64,000 bases of DNA from contig NZ_CP071872.1 in the NCBI RefSeq assembly GCF_022647665.1, forward strand, positions 806,001 through 870,000, read 5' to 3'. This document shows positions 41,149-51,409 of the stretch, piece after piece (position 1 is the first letter of the stretch; every line of letters starts with the position of its first letter). The notes under the pieces are model-generated. The model did not search any database. It saw nothing but the letters and a program-made list of their open reading frames with translations, and was not told the DNA's origin. The stretch is from Streptomyces formicae. Lineage in GTDB: Bacteria > Actinomycetota > Actinomycetes > Streptomycetales > Streptomycetaceae. Both the position numbers and the translations under genes were made by a program.

Positions 41149-41802
41149 GTGCTCCTGCTCGCCGTTGATACCGCCACCCCCGCCGTCACCGTCGCCCTCC
41201 ACGACGGCTCGTCCGTCGTCGCCGAGGCCACGTCGACCGACGCGCGCCGCCACGGGGAGCTGCTGCTGCCCGCCGTCGACCGCGTGCTCGCCGAAGCGGG
41301 GCTGAAACTCGGCGCCGTCACTGACCTCGTGGTCGGTGTCGGCCCGGGCCCGTACACCGGGCTCCGCGTCGGCCTGGTGACCGCCTCGACGTTCGGCTCG
41401 GCGCTCGGGGTCCCGGTCCACGGACTGTGCACGCTCGACGGGCTCGCGTACGCCTCCGGGCTCGAAGGACCGTTCGTGGTGGCGACGGACGCGCGCCGCA
41501 AGGAGGTCTACTGGGCGCGGTACGACGGCTTCCGCACGCGCGTGAGCGAGCCGGCCGTCGACCGGCCGGCCGAGATCGCCGAGCAGGTCGCCGGGCTGCC
41601 GGCCGTCGGCGCGGGCGCGCTGCTCTACCCGGAGACGTTCCCCGACGCCCGCGGCCCCGAGCACCAGTCGGCCGCCGCCCTCGCCTCGCTCGCCGCCGAG
41701 AAGCTGGCCGCGGGGGAGGAGCTGCTGCCGCCCCGGCCGCTCTATCTGCGCCGCCCGGACGCCCAGGTGCCGAAGAACTACAAGGTGGTCACCCCGACAT
41801 GA
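41149..41802 (+). CDS. tsaB: tRNA t6A biosynthesis protein TsaB
   Basis: Non-catalytic partner of TsaD in t6A formation. The 217-residue ASKHA-fold protein starts LLLAVDTATPAVTVALHDG after a GTG. It has GVGPGPYTGLRVGL and VVATDARRKEVYWARYDG. Its TGA overlaps the rimI ATG by four bases. Confidence 0.96.
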   Translation: MLLLAVDTATPAVTVALHDGSSVVAEATSTDARRHGELLLPAVDRVLAEAGLKLGAVTDLVVGVGPGPYTGLRVGLVTASTFGSALGVPVHGLCTLDGLAYASGLEGPFVVATDARRKEVYWARYDGFRTRVSEPAVDRPAEIAEQVAGLPAVGAGALLYPETFPDARGPEHQSAAALASLAAEKLAAGEELLPPRPLYLRRPDAQVPKNYKVVTPT

Positions 41803-42332
41803 CCGCCGGCACGACCACCGCGGTGCTGCGCGAGATGCGCTGGTGGGACCTCGGGCCCGTGCTGGACCTCGAACACGAGCTCTTCCCGGAGGACGCCTGG
41901 TCCCCGGGGATGTTCTGGTCCGAGCTGGCGCACGCGCGCGGTCCGAAGGCGACCCGGCGCTACGTGGTCGCCGAGACTTCGGACGACGGCGGCTCCGCCG
42001 CGGGCGCCGACGGCCGGATCGTCGGGTACGCGGGCCTCGCGGCCGCGGGCGGCCTCGGCGACGTGCAGACCATCGCCGTCGCCCGCGACCAGTGGGGCAC
42101 CGGGCTCGGCGCCCGGCTGCTGACCGATCTGCTCCAGCACGCCACCGCATTCGAGTGCGACGAGGTGCTCCTCGAAGTGCGGGTGGACAACACCCGCGCG
42201 CAGAAGCTGTACGAACGCTTCGGCTTCGAGCCCATCGGCTTCCGCCGCGGCTACTACCAGCCGGGCAACGTCGACGCCCTCGTCATGCGCCTGCACGTAC
42301 ACGACGTACAAGGAACCGATAACCATGGCTGA
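41799..42332 (+). CDS. rimI: Ribosomal protein S18 alanine N-acetyltransferase
   Basis: A 177-residue GNAT acetyltransferase; by family and position next to tsaB/tsaD it is Rim[21 protein letters not shown] opens the fold. The acetyl-CoA loop is [13 protein letters not shown], and [19 protein letters not shown] is the typical GNAT end. The overlaps with tsaB (4 bases) and tsaD (8 bases) mark a tight operon. Confidence 0.93.
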   Translation: MTAGTTTAVLREMRWWDLGPVLDLEHELFPEDAWSPGMFWSELAHARGPKATRRYVVAETSDDGGSAAGADGRIVGYAGLAAAGGLGDVQTIAVARDQWGTGLGARLLTDLLQHATAFECDEVLLEVRVDNTRAQKLYERFGFEPIGFRRGYYQPGNVDALVMRLHVHDVQGTDNHG

Positions 42333-43440
42333 CGAACCTCTCGTCCTCGGCATCGAGACGTCCTGCGACGAGACGGGCGTCGGCATCGTCCGCGGCACCA
42401 CGCTGCTCGCCGATGCCATCGCCTCCAGCGTCGACGAGCACGCGCGCTTCGGCGGGGTCGTGCCGGAGGTGGCGTCCAGGGCCCACCTGGAGGCGATGGT
42501 CCCGACGATCGAGCGCGCCCTGAAGGACGCCGGCGTGAGCGCCCGCGACCTCGACGGCATCGCGGTGACGGCGGGCCCCGGCCTCGCCGGCGCGCTGCTG
42601 GTGGGGGTCTCGGCGGCGAAGGCGTACGCGTACGCGCTGGACAAGCCGCTGTACGGGGTGAACCACCTCGCCTCGCACATCTGCGTGGACCAGCTGGAGC
42701 ACGGTCCGCTGCCCGAGCCGACGATGGCGCTGCTGGTCTCCGGCGGCCACTCGTCGCTGCTGCTCGCGCCGGACATCACGAGCGACGTACGGCCCATGGG
42801 CGCGACCATCGACGACGCGGCGGGCGAGGCCTTCGACAAGATCGCGCGCGTCCTGAACCTCGGCTTCCCCGGCGGCCCGGTCATCGACCGGCTGGCGAAG
42901 GAGGGCGACCCGTCGGCGATCGCGTTCCCGCGCGGGCTGAGCGGCCCGCGCGACCCGGCGTACGACTTCTCCTTCTCCGGGCTCAAGACGGCCGTGGCGC
43001 GCTGGATCGAGGCGAAGCGGGCGGCCGGCGAGGAGGTGCCCGTACGGGACGTGGCGGCCTCCTTCCAGGAGGCCGTGGTCGACGTGCTGACCCGCAAGGC
43101 CGTGCGCGCCTGCAAGGACGAGGGTGTCGACCACCTGATGATCGGCGGCGGTGTCGCGGCGAACTCGCGGCTGCGCGCGCTGGCGGAGGAGCGCTGCGAG
43201 CGGGCCGGGATCCGGCTGCGGGTGCCGCGGCCGAAGCTGTGCACGGACAACGGCGCGATGGTCGCGGCGCTCGGCGCCGAGATGGTGGCGCGGAACCGGC
43301 CGGCGTCGGACTGGGAACTGTCGGCGGACTCGTCGCTGCCGGTGACGGACCCGCATGTGCCGGGCGTGAACGTGCCGGGCGCGCACCACCACGGCCACGA
43401 CCATGTGCACGAGGTCAGCAAGGACAACCTCTACTCATGA
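42325..43440 (+). CDS. tsaD: tRNA t6A threonylcarbamoyltransferase TsaD
   Basis: Transfers the threonylcarbamoyl group to A37. The 371-residue ASKHA protein begins [16 protein letters not shown]. It has the metal motif NHLASHI (His-x3-His) and [30 protein letters not shown] is the phosphate-side loop. The last 25 residues carry a His-rich tail (HHHGHDHVH). The final A overlaps the next gene's ATG. Confidence 0.97.
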   Translation: MADEPLVLGIETSCDETGVGIVRGTTLLADAIASSVDEHARFGGVVPEVASRAHLEAMVPTIERALKDAGVSARDLDGIAVTAGPGLAGALLVGVSAAKAYAYALDKPLYGVNHLASHICVDQLEHGPLPEPTMALLVSGGHSSLLLAPDITSDVRPMGATIDDAAGEAFDKIARVLNLGFPGGPVIDRLAKEGDPSAIAFPRGLSGPRDPAYDFSFSGLKTAVARWIEAKRAAGEEVPVRDVAASFQEAVVDVLTRKAVRACKDEGVDHLMIGGGVAANSRLRALAEERCERAGIRLRVPRPKLCTDNGAMVAALGAEMVARNRPASDWELSADSSLPVTDPHVPGVNVPGAHHHGHDHVHEVSKDNLYS

Positions 43441-43790
43441 CCGTCGTCACGCTGATGTGGGAGGCGCGGGCGGCCGAGGGGCGGGGCGCGGAGCTGCTGG
43501 AGTGGGCGCGGACGCGGGAACTGCCCCGCAGGCCCCTGCGGAGGGAGACCTTCCGGGCGCCGGGCGAGCGGGTGCTGGTGCTGACCTGGTGGGAGGCACC
43601 GGGGCCCGACGCCGCGGGGCCCGAGCGGACCGAGCAGCCGGAACCGGCCGCCGAGCTGCCTGAACTGCCCGTGCTGCCCGAGCTGCCGGAACCGGCCTCT
43701 GAACTGATCACGAGGCCCGTGCACCGCTGGCGTTTCGAGTCGCTCGACTTCCCCGCCGGAGAGCTCGACGGGCCTTCCCGACCGTCCTGA
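43437..43790 (+). CDS. Hypothetical protein downstream of tsaD
   Basis: A 117-residue protein, start overlapping the tsaD stop (ATGA). The N-terminal half ([20 protein letters not shown], then VLVLTWWE) looks like a small alpha/beta barrel of the monooxygenase-like (ABM) type, but this is weak. A Pro/Glu/Leu-rich repeat (about 65-90) precedes a C-terminal [13 protein letters not shown]. The function is unknown. Confidence 0.65.
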   Translation: MTVVTLMWEARAAEGRGAELLEWARTRELPRRPLRRETFRAPGERVLVLTWWEAPGPDAAGPERTEQPEPAAELPELPVLPELPEPASELITRPVHRWRFESLDFPAGELDGPSRPS

Positions 43791-43808
43791 GAAAAATTCC
43801 GGTGGCCG

Positions 43809-43835
43809 TGTCGATCGGCGTCCCTCCCGTTCGAC
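43809..43835 (+). promoter_or_regulatory. ECF42-type promoter
   Basis: TGTCGA (43809-43814) and CGAC (43832-43835) are separated by 17 bases. This matches the motif reported for ECF42 sigma factors (-35 TGTCGA, -10 CGA/TC). It is followed about 50 bases later by the DGPF gene, whose neighbour encodes an ECF42 sigma factor. Confidence 0.7.
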
Positions 43836-43887
43836 GTAGAGGGTGAGAGGCGGGGAACAGCCCCGCCGACCGACTCGAGGAGCCACC

Positions 43888-44244
43888 ATGCCCCGCTACC
43901 TGTCCATGATCCGTCTCGACGAGTCCGACGTGCCCGCCGAGGGCCCCAGCCCGGAGCTCATGGAGCGGATGGGCAAGCTGCTGGAGGAGATGACCAAGGC
44001 CGGCGTCATGCTGGACAACGCCGGCCTCCACCCCACCTCCGAGGGCAAGCGCGTCACCTGGTCCGGCGGGAAGTTCTCCGTCACCGACGGCCCGTTCACC
44101 GAGGCGAAGGAGGTCGTGGGCGGCTACGCGATCGTCCAGGCCAAGGACATGGCCGAGGCGGTCGAGTGGACCAAGCGCTTTCTGGAGACCCACGAGGACC
44201 ACTGGAACATCACCTGCGAGGTCCGCGAGATCGCCGCGGGCTGA
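43888..44244 (+). CDS. DGPF-domain (YCII-related) protein
   Basis: A 118-residue protein of the YCII/DGPF family. The diagnostic VTDGPFTEAKEVVGGYAIV lies at about residues 64-82, with AVEWTKRFLETH after it. A GAGGAG site precedes the ATG. Such proteins are typical neighbours and targets of ECF42 sigma factors. The biochemical role is unknown. Confidence 0.93.
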   Translation: MPRYLSMIRLDESDVPAEGPSPELMERMGKLLEEMTKAGVMLDNAGLHPTSEGKRVTWSGGKFSVTDGPFTEAKEVVGGYAIVQAKDMAEAVEWTKRFLETHEDHWNITCEVREIAAG

Positions 44245-44297
44245 CCTCCCCGCAGCTGAAGCCTGTTTGCCGCCGCGTCCCACGGGTGCTCTGATGG

Positions 44298-45608
44298 GTG
44301 TCCGTGAGCGACGCACACAACGCACACAACGCGGCCGACTCCGCCGAGTCCGCCGTCGGGACGGTTTCGACCGTCTTCCGGATCGAGTCCGCACGGATCA
44401 TCGCCGCCGTGGCCCGGATCGTCCGGGACATCGGCATCGCCGAGGAGCTGGCACAGGACGCTCTGGTCGCCGCGCTGGAGCAGTGGCCGGAGTCGGGCGT
44501 CCCGGACAACCCGGGCGCCTGGCTCATGGCCACCGCCAAGCACCGCGCGATCGATCTCGTACGCCGCCGTGAGACATACGCGCGCAAGCTCGCCGAGATG
44601 GGGCGCGACCTGGAGACGGCGGCAGCGGCGTACGAACCCGACCCCGCAGACCTCGTTTCCGGCCCCGACGACATCGACGACGACCTGCTGCGGCTCGTCT
44701 TCACCGCCTGCCACCCGGTGCTCTCCGCCGAGGCGCGCATCGCCCTCACACTGCGCATGCTCGGCGGCCTCACGACCGAGGAGATCGCCCGCGCGTTCCT
44801 GGTGCCGGAGCCGACCGTCGCGCAGCGCATCGTGCGCGCCAAACGGACGCTGGCGAAGGCGGGCGTGCCCTTCGAGGTCCCGAACGGCGCCGAGCGCGCA
44901 GCGCGGCTCTCCTCGGTGCTCGACGTCATCTACCTCATCTTCAACGAGGGTTACGCGGCCACCGCCGGCGACGACTGGCTGCGCCCCGGCCTGTGCGAGG
45001 ACGCGCTGCGCCTCGCCCGCGTGCTCGCGGCCCTGATGCCGAAGGAGCCCGAAGTCCACGGCCTCGCCGCCCTGCTGGAGCTCCAGGCGTCCCGTACAGC
45101 CGCCCGCACCGGACCTGACGGCGCGCCCGTCCTCCTCGCCGACCAGAACCGCCGCCGCTGGAACCAGCTCCTCGTCCGCCGCGGCTTCGCGGCCCTCGCC
45201 CGCGCCCACGCCACGGCCGGCGAGGCGCCCGGCCCGTACGCCCTCCAGGCCGCGATCGCCGCGTGCCACGCGCAGGCGGTGACGTACGAGGACACCGACT
45301 GGACGATCATCGCGGCCCTCTACGCCCGCCTCGCCGCCGTCGCCCCGTCCCCGGTCGTCGAGCTGAACCGCGCGGTTGCCGTCTCCATGACCGAGGGACC
45401 GGCCGTGGCCCTCGCGCTCGTCGACCGTGTCGCCGCCGAACCCGCCCTGAAGGACTACCACTTGCTCCCCAGCGTGCGCGGGGACCTGCTCGCCCGGCTG
45501 GGCCGCACGTCCGAGGCCCGCGCGGAGTTCGCACAGGCGGCGTCACTGGCCCGCAACGCGCGGGAGCGCGAGCTGCTGCTGACGAAAGCCGCCGAGCTGG
45601 GGCGATAG
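44298..45608 (+). CDS. ECF42-group RNA polymerase sigma factor
   Basis: A 436-residue ECF sigma factor with a long C-terminal extension. Sigma-2 (RIIAAVARIVRDIGIAEELA, WLMATAKHRAIDLVRRRETY) spans about 30-100. Sigma-4 (LTTEEIARAFLVPEPTVAQR) spans about 150-200. The rest (200-436) has the TPR-like extension typical of ECF42, including IYLIFNEGYAAT and a DYHLLPSVRGDLL repeat. No anti-sigma factor is adjacent; the extension is thought to control activity in this group. The start may be GTG 44298 or GTG 44304. Confidence 0.93.
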   Translation: MSVSDAHNAHNAADSAESAVGTVSTVFRIESARIIAAVARIVRDIGIAEELAQDALVAALEQWPESGVPDNPGAWLMATAKHRAIDLVRRRETYARKLAEMGRDLETAAAAYEPDPADLVSGPDDIDDDLLRLVFTACHPVLSAEARIALTLRMLGGLTTEEIARAFLVPEPTVAQRIVRAKRTLAKAGVPFEVPNGAERAARLSSVLDVIYLIFNEGYAATAGDDWLRPGLCEDALRLARVLAALMPKEPEVHGLAALLELQASRTAARTGPDGAPVLLADQNRRRWNQLLVRRGFAALARAHATAGEAPGPYALQAAIAACHAQAVTYEDTDWTIIAALYARLAAVAPSPVVELNRAVAVSMTEGPAVALALVDRVAAEPALKDYHLLPSVRGDLLARLGRTSEARAEFAQAASLARNARERELLLTKAAELGR

Positions 45609-45618
45609 CCTCACACGC

Positions 45619-46271
45619 ATGCCCCGTCGCACCCCCTTGCCGCCGCCACCGCCGCCAGTCGGGATACGCACCTGGCCCGACCACGACGCGATGCTCGCCG
45701 ACCGGGCGGCGGTCCTGGACGACCTCACACGGCGGGCGCTCGGAACACCGAGACTGCTGCTGTTCCTGCTCGCGGTGGCGCTGCTTCAGCTGGGGTGGGG
45801 ATGTGTCGGCGCGGGGCTGGTCACGATGGGCCCCGGTTTCGATCCCGTCAGCCTCGTCTTCCTCGCGGTCGGCGGCGTGACCGGCATCGCCGTCCTGGTG
45901 CCGACCGTGTTCGCCGTCGCCTTCGGCGTACGTCGCGACAGCCGGATGCGCGAACTGCTCTGCCAGTGGGCGGCATTGGCCCACACCCCGGTCCGCGACG
46001 CCGGTTTCCGCAAGCCGGTCCTCAGCGTGGCCTGGCTGCTGGTCTCCTCCTGCTCGGCGCCCTCGGCCTCTGGATCTCCTTCGCGGCCTCGGCCACCGCC
46101 CGCCCGGGCAGCACCACGTACGGCGAGGTCGCCTACCTCATGGGCGCGGGCACGATCCTGTGGGTGATGGGCCTCATCGGCGTCGTGAAGGCCGTGTCGC
46201 ACTACCGCTGGGCGATCCGCCTCACCGTGGCCGCCCCGCGCACGAAAACGGCGGCCGGCGTGCCCCGCTGA
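45619..46271 (+). pseudogene. Frameshifted membrane protein
   Basis: From the ATG at 45619 the frame codes for two transmembrane helices (LLLFLLAVALLQLGWG; LVFLAVGGVTGIAVLVPTVF) and the start of a third, PVLSVAWLLV. It then runs into unlikely Ser/Pro/Arg sequence to 46167. In the +1 frame the helix continues as LLLGALGLWISFAASA, and a fourth helix (MGAGTILWVMGLIGVVKAV) follows before a stop at 46271. The shift lies near 46040-46050. Either one base was lost or the assembly has an error. The intact product would be a four-helix protein of unknown function. Confidence 0.65.
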
Positions 46272-46324
46272 CCCGCCGTCATGCGGTCGGCCCCGGCCGG
46301 TGGTGACCGCCCATGTGCGCGTTT

Positions 46325-46357
46325 CCGGGATCCGGGATCCGGGATCCGGGATCCGGG
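46325..46357. repeat. Tandem 7-bp repeat
   Basis: CCGGGAT is repeated four times and followed by CCGGG, touching the stop codon of the minus-strand methyltransferase. Each junction makes the palindrome GGATCC, so the tract can fold in several registers. Confidence 0.9.
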
Positions 46358-47560
46358 CTATGCCGGCCTGCCGATCAGCATCGAGGGCGCGCCCGCGACC
46401 CGGGTCAGGAAGACCGTCGCCGCGTTCGGGCCGGACGGCTTCACCTTGCGGCGGAGTTCTTCCGGTTCGACCGCCGAGCCGCGCTTCTTGACCGTGAGGG
46501 TGCCGACTTCGCGTTCGCGCAGCAGGGCCTTGAGTCTCTTCAGATTGAAGGGGAGTTCGTCGGTGATCTCGTAGGCCGTCGCGTACGGCGTCGGGCGCAG
46601 CTCGTCCGAGGTGATGTACGCGATCGTCTCGTCGAGCAGGCCGCCGTCGAGTTCCTCGGCCGCCTCGGCGACGAGATGGGCGCGGATGACGGCACCGTCG
46701 GGCTCGTACAGGAAGCGGCCGGGCTTGCGGACGGCGGGGTTCGGGAGGCCGCGGGCGGTGAGGGCGGCGCCGGAGGGGAGGAGGGTGGCGCGGCGGGCGC
46801 CGGGGGCCGTGCCGAACCAGAGGACGGCCTCCTTGACGTCGCCGTGGTCCGAGATCCACTCGGCCTCGGCGTCGTCGGGTACGGCCTCGTGCGGGATGCC
46901 GGGGGCGACCTTGAGCGCCGCGTACCTGGCGGTGCGGGCCGCGCCGATCGCCCAGGACAGCGGCGGGGAGTAGGCCTCGGGGTCGAAGATCCTGCCCCGG
47001 CCGCCCCGGCGGGCGGGGTCGGCGAAGACCGCGTCGTACGGGGACGTGTCGACCTCGGTGACGTCCGCGCAGCGGACCTCGATCAGCTCGGCCAGGCCGA
47101 GGGCCTCGGCGTTGGCGCGTGCGGTCTCGGCGGTGAGCGGGTCGCGGTCCACGGCCAGGACGGAGATCCCTGCGCGGGCGAGCGCGATCGCGTCGCCGCC
47201 GATGCCGGAGCACAGGTCCGCCACCGTACGGACGCCGAGGGCGGCGAGCCGTCCGGCGCGGTACGCGGCGACCGACGCGCGCGTGGCCTGTTCGACGCCG
47301 TTCGGCGTGAAGTACATCCGGTAGGCGTCGTCCGCGCCGAACTTCGCCGCCGCCCGCTGCCGCAGTCGCGCCTGCCCGAGCGCCGCCGAGACCAGCTCGG
47401 CCGGGTGCTCGCGGCGCAGCCGGGTCGCGAGTGCCAGCTCATCGGCCGGGTCGTGGTCGCGCAGCGCGGCGAGCAGGGCCTGCCCTTCGGCGCCCAGCAG
47501 CGGGCCGAGCAGTGGGCCGGGCCCGGGGGAGCCGGGGCGGGGGGAGGAGGCGTCGTTCAC
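46358..47560 (-). CDS. SAM-dependent methyltransferase with THUMP-like domain
   Basis: A 400-residue predicted methyltransferase. The SAM motif ADLCSGIGGDAIALARAG and the acidic VLAVDRDPLTAETARANAE lie near residues 120-155, followed by DAVFADPARRG as motif IV. The C-terminal 90 residues (NLKRLKALLREREVGTLTV and VKKRGSAVEPEELRR) are the THUMP-like domain that suggests an RNA substrate. I chose the GTG at 47560; upstream in-frame starts run through unconserved sequence. Confidence 0.85.
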   Translation of the reverse strand: MNDASSPRPGSPGPGPLLGPLLGAEGQALLAALRDHDPADELALATRLRREHPAELVSAALGQARLRQRAAAKFGADDAYRMYFTPNGVEQATRASVAAYRAGRLAALGVRTVADLCSGIGGDAIALARAGISVLAVDRDPLTAETARANAEALGLAELIEVRCADVTEVDTSPYDAVFADPARRGGRGRIFDPEAYSPPLSWAIGAARTARYAALKVAPGIPHEAVPDDAEAEWISDHGDVKEAVLWFGTAPGARRATLLPSGAALTARGLPNPAVRKPGRFLYEPDGAVIRAHLVAEAAEELDGGLLDETIAYITSDELRPTPYATAYEITDELPFNLKRLKALLREREVGTLTVKKRGSAVEPEELRRKVKPSGPNAATVFLTRVAGAPSMLIGRPA

Positions 47561-47651
47561 CCGGCCATTGTCGGCCAGCCGGGGGACGGTGCCGCACGGG
47601 GCGGCGGTGTCGGCCCGTCGCGGGGGTGCGGCGCTGACAGGATGCGGCGCC

Positions 47652-48605
47652 ATGCAGCTTGTACGACAAAAGGGAAAAATGAGAAATGGTTGGCGAGTGC
47701 GCGGCGCGGTGCTCTCCGTGCTCCTCGTCGCCGCGGCCGGATCGGGCTGTGCCACCGAACCGGTCGCGACCTCGGGCAGCGACGGCGCCCGTCCCCCCAG
47801 ACCCGCCCCGGGCCAGCCGCGGGCCGGCAGCCAGGGCGCCGGCCCGGCGGGTGCGCTCGCCGCCTACGCCGAACGGACGAGAAAGGCCCATGCCGCCCGC
47901 GTCGCGGCGGCCAAGCGCTGGGGGCTCAAGAAGACCCCGCTCTCCCCGCCCGCCCCGCCCGCCGAGAAGCCCGGGGTCACCACCCGCAAGGGCTTCGAGG
48001 TCACCGACGGCAAGGGCCTGCCGCCTGTCTTCACCGCCGTCCCGACGAAGGAGAAGGTCGTCTTCCTGACGATCGACGACGGGGTCGACAAGGACCCCGA
48101 GCTGCTGCGGCTCATGAGCGAGCTGTCCATCCCGTACAGCGCCTTCCTCACCGACTACGTCGTGCGTGACGACTACGACTTCTTCGAGGAGATGCAGGAC
48201 CGCGGCGTCACCCTGCACAACCACACCCTCAGCCACCGCTACATGCCCGCGCTGTCGTACAAGGAGCAGAAGGAGGAGATCTGCGGGCAGCAGCGGAAGA
48301 TGGAGAAACGGTTCGGGAACCGGCCCCGGCTCTTCCGCCCGCCGTACGGCAACTACGACCGGAACACGCTGCGGGCGGCGAAGTCGTGCGGCGTGAAGGG
48401 CGTGCCGCTGTGGGCGGCAGAGGCGTTCCCCGACCACATGGAGTGGCGGGACTGGGACCGGAAGCTGCACCCCGGCGACATCATCCTCACGCACTTCCGC
48501 GGCAAGGCGGAGTGGAAGGCGAGCATGGCCGACCTGATCCGCAACGTCATGAACGTCGTCACGGCGCAGGGGTACGCGGTGGCGCGGCTGGAGGACTACG
48601 TCTGA
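47652..48605 (+). CDS. Polysaccharide deacetylase lipoprotein
   Basis: A 317-residue exported NodB-family deacetylase. The signal (VLSVLLVAAAGSGC) ends in a lipobox near residue 33. The catalytic motifs are FLTIDDGVD (usually TFDDG), HNHTLSH and RLFRPPYGNYD. A C-terminal GDIILTHFRGK supplies the last motif. It probably acts on peptidoglycan or another N-acetylated glycan at the cell surface. Starts at 47652 and 47679 are both possible. Confidence 0.9.
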   Translation: MQLVRQKGKMRNGWRVRGAVLSVLLVAAAGSGCATEPVATSGSDGARPPRPAPGQPRAGSQGAGPAGALAAYAERTRKAHAARVAAAKRWGLKKTPLSPPAPPAEKPGVTTRKGFEVTDGKGLPPVFTAVPTKEKVVFLTIDDGVDKDPELLRLMSELSIPYSAFLTDYVVRDDYDFFEEMQDRGVTLHNHTLSHRYMPALSYKEQKEEICGQQRKMEKRFGNRPRLFRPPYGNYDRNTLRAAKSCGVKGVPLWAAEAFPDHMEWRDWDRKLHPGDIILTHFRGKAEWKASMADLIRNVMNVVTAQGYAVARLEDYV

Positions 48606-48781
48606 CCCGAGGCCCGGGCCGGTGCCCCTCGCTCGCCGGCGCAGCCGTGACAGCTCCCACCGGCGCCGATGTGCCGCTCCCGGGCCGCCTGAGTCCACCA
48701 GGCGGCCCCCGTCGGGTCCGGCCGCCCGGTGGCGAACGCCCGCAGCGCGGCGACCACGAGTGCGACCGCGTCCACGAACAC
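48596..48781 (-). CDS. Possible small membrane protein with CHGC motif
   Basis: A 61-residue reading frame from a GTG, with a hydrophobic N-terminus (FVDAVALVVAALRAFATG). A polar end follows, containing WWTQAARERHIGAGGSCHGC. The composition looks protein-like rather than like a shadow of another gene. There is no clear RBS and the frame stays open upstream. It overlaps the deacetylase end by 10 bases. The function is unknown. Confidence 0.4.
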   Translation of the reverse strand: MFVDAVALVVAALRAFATGRPDPTGAAWWTQAARERHIGAGGSCHGCAGERGAPARASGQT

Positions 48782-49079
48782 GACGAACAGCGCGAGCGCG
48801 GCTTCGCCCCAGAGCGGGGGCGGGGCCGCGCTCGGGCGCGCTCCGCGGGAGAAGGGGGCGGGGATACGCCCGTACGGTCGTACGGAACGCGACGGCCGCG
48901 CGTGGTCGTTGCCCGTGCCGAGACCGAACCGTCGCCTGCGCCAGGCCCGGCCCGGCGCCCGCCTGGAGCCCGGCCCGGCGCCCGCCTGGAGCCTGGCCGT
49001 GAGGCCGATCGGAGCCCGGCCCGGAGAGCGATCGGAGCCCGGCCCGACACTCGTCGCGCCGCGCCGCGCACGTCCCTCA
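48782..49079. other. Intergenic region upstream of groES
   Basis: No supportable gene. From about 48946 to 49046 the sequence is a degenerate G+C-rich tandem array. A unit of about 23 bases (CGGCCCGGCGCCCGCCTGGA and GCC) occurs twice, followed by two copies related to GATCGGAGCCCGGCCCGA. Confidence 0.5.
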
Positions 49080-49106
49080 TTGGCACTCCGCTTGACCGAG
49101 TGCTAA
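49080..49106. promoter_or_regulatory. CIRCE operator 1
   Basis: TTGGCACTC-N9-GAGTGCTAA matches the CIRCE consensus TTAGCACTC-N9-GAGTGCTAA with one change. It is the binding site of the heat-shock repressor HrcA. Confidence 0.95.
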
Positions 49107-49121
49107 TCGCGGTCATAGTCT
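49092..49121 (+). promoter_or_regulatory. groES promoter
   Basis: TTGACC (49092-49097), an 18-base spacer and TAGTCT (49116-49121) form a housekeeping promoter. The -35 box starts inside the spacer of CIRCE 1, and the -10 lies between the two CIRCE elements, so HrcA binding would block RNA polymerase directly. Confidence 0.85.
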
Positions 49122-49126
49122 CGGCT

Positions 49127-49153
49127 CTGGCACTCCCCACTGGAGAGTGCCAA
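49127..49153. promoter_or_regulatory. CIRCE operator 2
   Basis: CTGGCACTC-N9-GAGTGCCAA, a second HrcA site covering the likely transcription start. Its arms carry the same GGCACTC variant as the first. Confidence 0.92.
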
Positions 49154-49253
49154 CACAGCGACGGGCAGGTCCGGCACCCGCGACGACGGATCCACCTGGT
49201 CGCCACCTCAGACAGATGAACCCCGTGAGATCTCCGAAGGGGGAGGTCGGATC

Positions 49254-49562
49254 GTGACGACCACCAGCTCCAAGGTTGCCATCAAGCCGCTCGAGGACCG
49301 CATTGTGGTCCAGCCGCTCGACGCCGAGCAGACCACGGCCTCTGGCCTGGTCATTCCGGACACTGCCAAGGAGAAGCCCCAGGAGGGCGTCGTCCTGGCC
49401 GTCGGCCCGGGCCGTTTCGAGAACGGCGAGCGCCTGCCGCTCGACGTCAAGACCGGCGATGTCGTGCTCTACAGCAAGTACGGCGGCACCGAGGTGAAGT
49501 ACAACGGCGAGGAGTACCTCGTCCTCTCGGCCCGCGACGTGCTCGCGATCGTCGAGAAGTAA
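49254..49562 (+). CDS. groES: Co-chaperonin GroES
   Basis: The 10-kDa lid of the chaperonin. It has 102 residues from a GTG start, with [20 protein letters not shown]. The mobile loop is near [19 protein letters not shown], and [19 protein letters not shown] follows. It is the first gene of the operon with groEL1, under two CIRCE sites. Confidence 0.98.
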   Translation: MTTTSSKVAIKPLEDRIVVQPLDAEQTTASGLVIPDTAKEKPQEGVVLAVGPGRFENGERLPLDVKTGDVVLYSKYGGTEVKYNGEEYLVLSARDVLAIVEK

Positions 49563-49595
49563 TCACCCGGAATCACCCGGCAGTTTTGCTTTGAG

Positions 49596-49645
49596 CCGCG
49601 CCCCTGGCCCCCGTGTCGTAAGAAGCCGGGTGGCCCGGGGCGCGG
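49596..49645 (+). promoter_or_regulatory. Hairpin between groES and groEL1
   Basis: CCGCGCCCC (49596-49604) pairs with GGGGCGCGG (49637-49645), extended inward by GGCC/GGCC after one mismatch. It fills most of the 111-base gap and ends shortly before the groEL1 RBS (GAGAGGA). It may stabilise or partly terminate the transcript so that groES is made in excess. Confidence 0.6.
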
Positions 49646-49655
49646 TTCGTTTTGA

Positions 49656-51296
<1,641 letters not shown>

Positions 51297-51334
51297 CGAC
51301 CCGCCGACGACCCGCTGACGGGTCCGATCGTCGG

Positions 51335-51365
51335 GGCCCCCGTTCCCGCACAGGGAACGGGGGCC
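51335..51365 (+). terminator. Terminator after groEL1
   Basis: A 13-bp perfect stem (51335-51347 with 51353-51365) with loop GCACA, followed by TTC. It also faces the convergent SnoaL-like gene. Confidence 0.85.
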
Positions 51366-51409
51366 TTCGCGTACGCCTCCCGCGTCCCCCGTACGCCTGA
51401 CCCGTACGC

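Noticed and set aside
46313..48169. 618-codon plus-strand ORF opposite the methyltransferase
   Set aside because: Antisense shadow that crosses into the deacetylase gene in the wrong frame.
48946..49046. Possible CRISPR array
   Set aside because: Units are contiguous, degenerate and G+C-rich, without spacers or cas genes.
48559..49206. 215-codon minus-strand ORF spanning both CIRCE sites
   Set aside because: It would put a coding region over the groES promoter and consists of Arg/Ala/Pro-rich repeats.
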